NCBI GenBank assembly: GCA_944383975.1
Contig: CALWRN010000056.1
Coordinates: 1-32,449 of the forward strand
Reading direction: 5' to 3'
Origin: an uncultured Clostridia bacterium
Lineage (GTDB): Bacteria > Bacillota > Clostridia > Christensenellales > UBA1242
DNA: 32,449 bases
A model generated the notes under the pieces. That model was not told where the DNA came from. It ran no database searches and worked only from the letters and a program-made list of their open reading frames with translations. This document shows positions 4,831-15,300 of this stretch, in pieces (position 1 is the stretch's first letter; every line of letters begins with the position of its first letter). The position numbers and the translations under genes are program-made.

Positions 4831-6105
4831 ATGACAGATGATGAAAGGGAGATTGTCAATTTAAAAGTTTTTAATAAATTATGGCAACTTCTATTAGAAA
4901 TAAAAAAAAGAATGATTGAAAATGATTTGAGTTTTTCTCAAGTAAAAGAGCAACTAATAAAAGAAGACAAAAGATTAAATTATTATATAAATAAGTTAAA
5001 TAGTTTAAGTGAATATTATGCTCTTTTTAAGTTTATTGCCTATAAGGAGCAATATGAAGCTTATATTAACATGGACAATGTTCAATCAGATGAAAAATTG
5101 AACGAAATGTTAGAAGCTACATCTCAAATAAGCCTGCTTGATATACTGTATGTTATAAGAAATCATGGGGCTCATAGTGATGATAAAGTGCACTTAAGAT
5201 GTGGGAAAATATTTTTTGATTTTGGGGATAAATCAATTAGTTTAGACGCATTAAAACTTTCATTAAGTAAGGCAATGACCAAAGGACTTTTGAAAGATGC
5301 ACAGGGCTATCTAATAATGTTAAGCAATTTGACAAAAGATTTAAAAAATCTTTCTATTGGTAAAAAAAAGTCGTTATATAGAAAACTTCGCAAAAATAAT
5401 TATTTGGGAGTTTTAGTAAGTCAAAGTAGTGCAACTTACAGAGATTTTGACAGAGACTTTGACAAATACGACAAATCTAACTTTATTGAAGTGATAAATA
5501 AATATTTGATGATTTCTGTTAGTGAGTGTTTAAATACATATATCATTGATAATCCTGACGCTAAGTGGAGTGATGTTTTAAAGAAAAACAAAGGGCTTTT
5601 TGAAATTCCAGGATTTGAATCTATTGGAATATTATTAAAAGATCAAAAAGGTAAATTAATTGATAAAAAAGTTTTAGATATAGATGTGATTTTATATTCG
5701 CAATTTATTTTTTCTACTTGCTTTAGTTCACAAGTTGATTATGAGGATAAACTTGATTCTCAGGTGTTTGAGGAAGGAAGTAAGAATGACTTGCTAGAAA
5801 ATATGAGAAATGCCATTTTGCACGGAAGAATGAAGTTTGGAAAGAATGGTGAAATTATTTTTTATGATTTAACCGATCAAGGAGAATTTGTATTTAAAAA
5901 TTTAAGAAAAAGTAGGGCAAGTCTTAAAAAAAGAAGAATATCAGTTGATGATTTTCAAGAGGTGCTAAGGAATAATCCATTAAATACAAAAGATAATTTA
6001 GAAGGTAAAATTGCATGTTCATCAGATCAACTTTATGATATTTGTTGTGAACTTTTTAAAATAAAATTAAACGGATTAAAAAAACATGATCCTGAAAATG
6101 AATAA
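4831..6105 (+). CDS. Twin-HEPN-motif protein B, paralogue of A (putative RNase)
   Basis: 424 aa; ATG with GGAG five bases upstream; 25 bp after gene A, clearly one operon. It is colinear with A: SEYYALFKFIAYKEQYEA (59-76), LDIDVILYSQF (282-292), and a shared end block LRNNP...KIACSSDQL. It has two Rx4H motifs at matching places, RNHGAH at 110-115 and RNAILH at 326-331, about 215 residues apart. Thus both copies keep all four catalytic-type Arg and His residues, while the middle (about 150-240) differs strongly. This suggests an old duplication with both active centres under selection. It is too small for Cas13 and no CRISPR array is present. Abi_2/AbiF-like or another two-HEPN defence or toxin family is the nearest idea, but I cannot place it. 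Confidence 0.82.
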   Translation: MTDDEREIVNLKVFNKLWQLLLEIKKRMIENDLSFSQVKEQLIKEDKRLNYYINKLNSLSEYYALFKFIAYKEQYEAYINMDNVQSDEKLNEMLEATSQISLLDILYVIRNHGAHSDDKVHLRCGKIFFDFGDKSISLDALKLSLSKAMTKGLLKDAQGYLIMLSNLTKDLKNLSIGKKKSLYRKLRKNNYLGVLVSQSSATYRDFDRDFDKYDKSNFIEVINKYLMISVSECLNTYIIDNPDAKWSDVLKKNKGLFEIPGFESIGILLKDQKGKLIDKKVLDIDVILYSQFIFSTCFSSQVDYEDKLDSQVFEEGSKNDLLENMRNAILHGRMKFGKNGEIIFYDLTDQGEFVFKNLRKSRASLKKRRISVDDFQEVLRNNPLNTKDNLEGKIACSSDQLYDICCELFKIKLNGLKKHDPENE

Positions 6106-6135
6106 AAAAATAGAGAAATCTATTTTTTATTTTTT
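6105..6135 (+). terminator. Terminator of the HEPN operon
   Basis: A 10-bp stem (6105-6114 with 6119-6128) closed by a GAAA tetraloop and followed by a T-rich run, directly after the stop of gene B. Confidence 0.8.
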
Positions 6136-6305
6136 TTATTTTTTTCATTATTTTATTAATTAAATAATAAATTTATTATTAATTTTTATTTTATTTATTT
6201 AATTATTTCTGATTTTAATGAAAAATATTTTAAATATTTTTTATTAATATTAATATTATAATATAAATATATAACTACATATAATTACTAAATTCGTCAA
6301 AACAT

Positions 6306-6335
6306 TTGCTTTAAAGATTAAAAAAGTGTTATTAT
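6306..6335 (+). promoter_or_regulatory. Probable promoter of the giant lipoprotein gene
   Basis: TTGCTT (6306-6311), an 18-base spacer and TATTAT (6330-6335), about 27 bases before the start codon. The upstream stretch 6136-6300 is nearly pure A/T with no other signal I can support. Confidence 0.5.
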
Positions 6336-6361
6336 GAAAATACTAAAGGATAGAGGTTTTG

Positions 6362-9300
6362 ATGAAGAAAAATATATTTGTTATTTTCGGATTGGCAATT
6401 TTATCTATTTTTTGCTTTACTGCATGCAATAGTGTGCCAAGCATAACAGGGAAATTTAAAGATGATGAATATATTGTTTCAGTTGATGAAACAATAGATT
6501 TTTATGATTATCTTGATTTGTCAGGCGTTGAAAAACAAAATGTGACAATATCATCATCTAATGAAGAAATTTTAGCCGAACAAGAAGATGGAACATATTT
6601 AGGCGTTTCTTCTGGAGTAACTTATGTTTTTGTAAATTATCAAGGACGTGTTTTAGCAAATGTTAAAGTAACTGTAAAATACAAACAATCAAAACCTAAA
6701 AATTTTGTTTTAAGCGAAGATGGCGTATATTCTTGGGATAAATCTTTTGTTGTTATTGACGGTGTTGAAAATTATGCATCTAGTTATGAAATTGCTTATT
6801 CTTTAATAGATGAAAATAGTGATCCAAACAGAATAGAATATAGTTATGTAAATACTGAAAGTAATAGTTATGCTTTTGATAAGACAGGTTCATATTATGT
6901 TAAGGTAAAAGCAATAAGTTCTAATAAATATGTTGATGATTCTGAATACACCGAGCAGGCAATAGTTAATTATGGTGTAATGGGAATTCTTGAAAATGTG
7001 TCTATTCAAAACAATGAAGTCTATGGAGAACAAAAAGCTGTAGTTTCTTGGGATGCAAAAGAGAATGCTCTTTATGATATTTATATTAATGGAATAAAAT
7101 TTTTTGACAGCATAGATCAAAATAATTTTGAATATGATTATTCTAAATTTAAGTCAAGCGATGAAATTAAAATAACTATAATCAGCAAAGATGCTGAAGG
7201 TAAATTGCTTTCTACTAAAACAACATTTTTTATACAAAAACTTGAATCACCACAATTAAAATATGTATATTCTAACAATGATGGATATATAAATTGGTCA
7301 AATGTTGAAAATTCTTTTGGATATAAATTAAGAATTTATGATCTTGCAAAAGCACAAGAAGAAATTGTTGAATTTGAAAATAGTGAAGATTATTCACAAA
7401 CACTAAAAAACAAAGAAGAGGGCTTTTATAATTTATCTCTTATGGCTTTAGGTGGAAATTTAGGACAAAACCTTTTAGTTAATAGTGAAATCTATGACAC
7501 TTTGCTTGTTGCAAAATTACATATTCCATCTGTAGAGATAGTTTTTGAAGGGGAAAGTGCTTCTTTAACATTTGAAGATGATTCTTATATAAAGAACTAT
7601 AGAATTGAATGGAATAATCAAAGTATTATTTACAATGTCAATGACGGACTTGAAAAAGTGTTAGATTTAAGTGATTTAGCCCCAGGACAATATAACTTTA
7701 CAATAACAGCATTGCCAACATATCAAGATGGAGAAGTTGCTCCATTTAGTAAGGAAGAATATTCAACTACAAATGTTTTAAATTCTGACTCTTATATTTT
7801 TGAATTTTATATATTAGATGAATTTAGCGAAATAACTCATACATTGAATGTTGAAAATGGAAGTTCTACAATTATTGTTGATAAAATTGAAAACGCAAAT
7901 TATTATTCTCTCTTTATTAATAACCAAGCAGTTGACAGCAATGAATATCAAGTCGTTGATAACGGAGAAAAAATTTCTATTATTTTAAACAATTTAAGTT
8001 TGTATTCTCCAGAAGACGATAAGTATGAAATAAAAGTTGTTGCAGGAAGAAGAGATGATGAAAATGTTGAAATCGCAGTTAAACAAGAAATAGTTAAAGA
8101 ATTGCAAATTCTTCCTATTGTAAGCAGTCTTCCTAGTGAAGAGCAAGAAAATGGAAGTTTTAAATGGAATACTCTTGAGCAAGATGCAATTTATAGTTAT
8201 GAAATTTACAAAACAGAAAAAGATTATTCAATTGAAACGAATGCAGAACCTTTTGTAAGTGGACAAACATCTGAAGGAAAGATTAATGAAACTCTTGAAT
8301 TTGGATATTATGTTATAAAGATTGTTTCATTGACGACTGATACAAATTCATATTTAAATTCAAATTATTATGATAAAGAAAATTATTTTACAGCCAACTT
8401 TTTGGTTAACAAACAAATAGAAAAACCATCAGTTAGATTTGAAAATACAGACGGAACATATAAACTTGTGATTGAAACTGTTGAATATGGTGGCGGTTAT
8501 GATATTTATATAAATGGCGAAAAAGATGGAGCAGTTTTGTTTGGAGATAGTCAGCCAGAATTTGCAATCTATGATAAATTTGAAGAAACATTTGAAGAGG
8601 CAAAAGATTATCAAATATCAATAATTGCACATAGTGGAACAATGTATGATAAATTTTTACATATACCATCAGAACCATTTGAGTTGCAAGTTACAAAACT
8701 TGCCATACCTACATTTAATGTAGTTGAAGAATATAATGAAGATGACAATTTAAAGAAACTTCATGAATATTTGCAAGTTAATATGATTGAAAATGCTGAT
8801 TATCCAGTTATAAAATTAGAAAACGAAGTAGTAAATTTAGAAAATCAAACAAAAATAGATATGTTAGATTATTCAATTTATGATACTGAGTTTAAAATAT
8901 CTTTACAATACATTGCTTCTAAAGAAAGTCAAAATAATCAATATTATTTGGATAGTGAATTAAAAGAAATTAATTTTAAGAGAGTTTCAGCACCAACATC
9001 AATCTCATATTCTAATGGAAATTTATCTTTTGAAAACAATGAGAATGGAAAAGTTGATAATTATTTTATCACTCTAACTATTGTAAATAAAACAAACGGC
9101 AACTATTATGTAAGATTTTTTACTGAAGACAATTCTTTAACTTTTGACCTTCAAGAAAAAATCAATGAACTTTTAGAGACTAATGAAAATTTTAAAAATA
9201 CTTATAAAATGTTTGATTATTTACAAGTTGAAATTTCTTCTCATGTAAATCGTGAAATTGAAAATGTTTATTATTTACCATCAGCAAACGGAACAACAAT

Positions 9301-12300
9301 ACAAGGTCAAAACAAACTAGATCTTCAAAAGTTGGAAGCCCCAGTAATTGATTTTGACAGTGAAACGACAACTTTAAGTTGGAATAATGTTTCTGATAAT
9401 ACAACATACGATATTTATGTTGATGATGCAAAGATGGTTGAAAGTTACACATCAACATCAATATTATTAACTGATATCGGCAATATTGATTGGAGCATTG
9501 CTAAAAATGTTTATGTTAAGAGTTATAACAAATCATTCTTAGATTCTGACAATTCAAATTCACTAAATATCAAAAAATTACAACCAATTTCAACTGTTAA
9601 TGTTGCAAATGTTAATGGTGAATGGACAATCTCAATGTCGCTTTTAAGTGACACTGGAAATATTAGTGCAATTAATGTTAATGGAAGTTCTGATAATGTA
9701 ACTTATACACAGGGCGGAAATGTTGCAAGTTTTAAACTAGCAAATTTTGCAGATACTACAGATTTTAGTATTCAAGTGATTTATAAAAATACAGGAAATT
9801 CAAATTACTATATAAGTTCAGATGTTACAACATTTACACTTGTTAATTTGGAGACTAACACTTTCCAAGTAACACTTTCAGATGATACTTTAAGTTGGAA
9901 CACAATTGCTTCAGATTTTATTGGAGAAAGTTTAAACCCTCTTCTTTACACCATTAAGGTGACAAATCAAGGTAAAGAATATTATATTAATTTGACAGAC
10001 AAATCTTATTCAATTCAAGATATTGAATCTAGAATAAATGCAAAACTTAATGAAAATGTTCAAATTCAAGTTACGGCCTCAGTTGCGACTGATTACACAT
10101 TGACTTTGCAAGACGGGCAAGCAAAAGGTTATTATGGTCAACATGTTGGAGATGAAATAGGGGTTGAAAAACTTGACGCTATTGGAGAAATTACTACAAC
10201 CATAGAAAATGATATGCAACAACAGACGGCACTTTCACAAAGATTGAACGCATCTGTATTATTAAAATGGGACGACATATGGACTTCTTTTGATAATATA
10301 CAATTTAAGATTATATTAAACTACGAAGAAGGCGAACCATTAACATTATTATTAAAAAATGGTGATGAACATGAAGATTATAAGTTGACGCTTTCAGATG
10401 GAGTTTATACTTTAAAATTAAATAGAAATATTGTTCAAAGTGGAATCAATAATATAGATTTAACTGTTTTAAGAGTAGGCTCAATTAATTCTGAGTTAAA
10501 AACAACAAGTGTTGAAAGATTGCAAGATGTTAAATCTGTTACTGTTTCAGATTCAGGAATTTTAACTATAGAAGACGAGCAAAATAGTTCTTATTTAATT
10601 CAATTATCAATACAAGATAAAGTGGTAGAAAAAGCATTTATTTTGGGTGATGAAGAATTTAGTAAGACTATAGATTTAATGACAGAAGAGTTCCTTGTTG
10701 GAAAACTCGGGGCTTATACTATTAAGGTAATTGCTTTTGACAACAATCTTTTAAAAGCACCATCAAAAACTGAATATGTTATTAATGGCTATAAGCTTGA
10801 AGGTATTGAAAATATTGCAATTAATGATTCAGGTAATATTGTTTTAACTCTTATTATTGATGACTTTAGTAATTTAGTATTCACAGCAAGAACAAATACA
10901 TCTCAAGGTGAAATAATAAAAGAGTTTGTTCCTGAAAAAGATGAAGGAAGTGCAAATCAATTTTATGTAGCAATGATAGATATAATAGACTTATTTAAAG
11001 ATGTTTTATCTATGCAGGCAGAAAACTTATCATTTGATTTTACTGTCAGAAAGGCAGGCTCTATAGATGCAGATTGGGTTAATGTATCATTTAATTATGC
11101 TATTGATACAGCTCCAGCATTAAAACGAGAAGCAAGCATTTTGAATGATTATATTATATTTGAAAAAGGATCATCTGATAATACTGTAGGCTTTAGGGCA
11201 GTAGTTAAAGGCAGTGAAGAACAATATGTAAAATATTACTCAGTTGATGAAACTTTGGGATATTGGAAAGAAAGTGATGATGGAACTATAAGAGAATTTA
11301 AAAAAGAAAAAGATGTTGATAGTTCAGCCACCTTTACAGAATGTTATGGAATATATGTCAGTGATTTATTAAGTGATTTAAATTACGGAGAAGTTACTAT
11401 AGACATAACAAGAATTGGAAAAGAAGGACAAGTTTACTATCAATTTAACAATCACTCTTTTAAAATTTATAAATTGAATACTGTTCAAGAAAATACTGAA
11501 GAAGGTGGCGAAAGCTCTATGCTTTTACAGGATAATATATTATCTTGGAACTGGATTCAAATGGATGAAAATGAAAAATATAAAGATGTAGCACCAACTG
11601 CTTACTATTTAATTTTTAACAATTCAAATAATGTTGACGCTGCTTCAAGTTTTAAAACAATTGTATACAAAAAATATGTTGATTTAAGAGAAGTAGGTCT
11701 TAATCCTGGGGACATTTATAACATAAATATAATTGCTGTTTCAAATGATAACAATATTATATGTTCTAATCCTACAACAAGTCTTTTATCTATAAAAAGA
11801 TATAGGGCTCCAAAGGGATTAGAAGTTAAAGATGGTAAAATTGTATTTAGTGAAGAGGCAATGAAAGAATCACAATTTATGCAAGATATTCAAACATTCT
11901 TTGAAACATACAGCTCTCAAAGCAATTGGGATGGTGGGAAATTATATGAAACCATGAATAAAGAATATTTTGCTCCTATGAACTTTGAACTTGGAACTAT
12001 AAATACTTCAGATTCTAAATTAAGTTTAAAATTTACTTTGATAAGTGGCGGTGCTGCTACAAACACTGTATATAGAATATCAAACATTGATGCTATTCAA
12101 CTTTTCCCTGATTTTGACATCAGTTACCTAGTTACAGGAGATAATTATGAAACACGATCTTATGTAACATTGCTAAATGATTATGCAAATAATGCAGTAA
12201 CATCAACAAGCACTGAAATTGAAAACTTTAAAAATTTCGTAAAAGCTTTGTATGCTTCAAATCATGGTATTGGTGATGGAGATATCTTATTTGACGATTT

Positions 12301-15300
12301 AGGCAGAGAAATTCCTGCTGGAGAATATTGGGTAAGTGTGATTCATACAGGTGTAAGTTCAGCAAATGTAGAATCAGATCCTTCAGAAACATATAGAATG
12401 TATCTTTCTTACGCTCCAGAAGTTTCATTACAAAATGAAAATATAGACGGAAAACCTCAATATACTATTAATGTTAACCCAGTTTCAACATATAATGCAG
12501 AGGCAATAGGCCCTGATGGAAGCCCTTCATTAATAAGCAAAATTACAGCACAAAAATACAAGATGGTGTTTAGAACTGAAGGTGGAGATCAGTTGTTTAC
12601 ATTAATGATTTCATATAATGGAAATGAATGGGAAATATCTTATAACGATGAAATTATTAGTGCAGCTGAAGGAAAACTTCCTGTAATAACAAATATAGAA
12701 ACAGGTGGCGACTATCCAAGTTTTAAAATCAATATGTCATCTTTAAAATATTCATTAAATGCAATAGAAGAAGATCTTGTAAAAATAAATCAATTAATGA
12801 AAGTTGATATTTATGCTTACTTGCCTTCTGAATTTGGATATACAACTAATGGTAAATCTGCAATAATATATGTAAATTATCTTGATTTACAACAAGAAAA
12901 GATTTTGTTTGAAAACGGAGTATTTTCAATAGAAGCAGGCTTAGATTCTACTTTTGAAGTTCTTGTTAGATATAAATACGAAACAGGTGCTTCTCAATCA
13001 TTTACTTCTAACTTTAGCGATGGAAAAGCAATTATCAATTTTCCTAACGCTGGACTATATGAGTATGTAATCCTTTCAATAAATGGTTCTATTTCAAGAA
13101 ATACAATGAATATTGAGAGTGATACTTATGCAATAGAAAATGTGTTTAAGTTAAACCCACCAGAGCTTTCAACAGAAAATAATAATTTAGTTATTAAGTA
13201 TTCTTCTAATAATACAAATAACATGTCAACCTTAAAGTTTATGATGGGAAATGATGTCAGCCTATCAGAAGATTATGAAGGTGATGATTTTGGATATTAT
13301 TACGTAAGCGATATGACCAGAAGTGATAATGGCTCTGCTTATTATGTTGGCTCAACAAATAGTGAAGGTGAAATTATTTATCCATCAGAGTTAACTGCAC
13401 AAAGTTTCAGTGCTTACTTTAATGGAAATACAGGAACATTTACTTTAAGTGAAGACAATTTTGTTTATGCAGGTCAATCAGCTGATCACTTACTTGTATT
13501 TAACGAAGGCAAGGGAAGAGCAATTTTGACATCAGAAATAAATGTAATGAATGCAAGAATGCTTCCTATGGTTGGTGCATCAAATGTAGAGGGCGGAAAT
13601 TATACTTGGTCAGAAGTGGAAATTGAAGATACCTTTACTGATGAATCACAAAATGCAGGAAAAGTTGTATATAAAATTGATGTCACATATTATGAGCAAG
13701 ATTTAAGTGGTGAAGCATACAATAAACAAAGAGAAGAAACATACTATAGCACTTCTTATAAACTTGATTCTTCTTATATAACAGATCAATACAATTACTA
13801 TAGAGTTAATGTAACTACTTTAATAGGAATTGCAACAACCCAAGACAGTTCAAGTGCAGTAAAAACTATAGAAGGTGAGTATTATACTTTCAATAGAAAG
13901 ATTTTATATCAAGATGGCTCACAAGTATTAAGAAGTCAGACAAAGATGGCTGCTAATAATGAATATATTGTAAGAACACAATCTCCTATGTTTATTTCTG
14001 GAACAAGCAATGGTATATCAAATGGCCGAGTTGTATTCATGATAAACAACAATCTTTATAATTCTGATGAAGATACAAGCCAAAGAATTAGTGTTGTTGC
14101 AGAATATACAAGGTCTGGAAAAGATTATTCAACAGTATTAACAGGGGAATATACATTTATTTCAAGACCTGAAGCAGAATATCAAAATTACAAGATTGTA
14201 AACTTTACTCCAGATGAAGGACAATTGAATAATATAAGTTCATTTACATTAAAAATTTATATAAATGAAGCAGGAAAATTAAATTCAAAACCTCTTGTTA
14301 TAGAAAATGTTTATAAATTAGCAAGTGTTACATCTGCTTATTATGCGATTGGTCTTGATGAAAATGGACAAACATATATTAATTTTGATGAATACTTTAA
14401 TCAAATCAGCATAAATAATGATTATTCTTGTTATAAAATAGTTGTTACTATCTTAGATGTGGATGGAAATGTTGAACATAAAGTTGAAATAGGACTTTCA
14501 GGAATAACTGTAATAGATGGTGATGGAGAAGAACAATATATAGAAACAACAGATCATAGATTTACATTTACAAATGATATGATTGATAAGATAATCAATA
14601 TTCAAGTGCAAGACGCACAAGGATCTTCTCAAATTAATCCAAAGTTATTATTGAATAGTGATACATTAAGTTTTAACATTTATAAAACATCAATAGAAGA
14701 CTTATCATTAAATTGGAACGAAGATAAAATTCGTTTTGAATGGAATTGGAGAAGTGAAAATGCTGCTCAATATGAATTTTATACAAACCTTTTGATTGGT
14801 GGTTATACAGAACAAGGATTTACAAATTATTATTACTATATGCCAAAGAGAAGCGGTGATGTTCAATCATTTAATATAAGAGCAAGAATTGTAAATTCAA
14901 ACAGTGATGGACAAGAATTGTATTTATTCAGTGATCCATTAATATTTGAAGGAAGTGCTCAAGCAATGTTATTCTCTGGTGGAACTGGTGAACAAAACAC
15001 TCCATACTTAATAAGCAATTTACAAGACTTCTTAAATATCAGCAAGAGAAATGAATCAGGTCAAAAATTCTATTTCAGACTTACAACAGACATAACTATT
15101 TCAGATTCTGACTTATATTATTTGGATGATTCAGAAAACTCTAAACCAATCATTGACACATTCTATGGTGAATTTGATGGAAATGGAAGAACAATAACAT
15201 TCATAAGTGATTCAATTCATGAAATGGAAGGCTATAAAAATAACAGTATTCCTGGATTAAATAGTTTGACAGTAGATAGTTATTCTTCATTATTTTACAA

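Noticed and set aside
3567..6105. Calling the HEPN proteins Cas13
   Set aside because: They are about half the size of Cas13, have only ~200 residues between the motifs, and lack an adjacent CRISPR array or cas genes.
6890..9461. Minus-strand frames inside the giant lipoprotein gene
   Set aside because: Low-complexity shadows of the plus-strand gene with no ribosome sites, promoters or protein-like composition.
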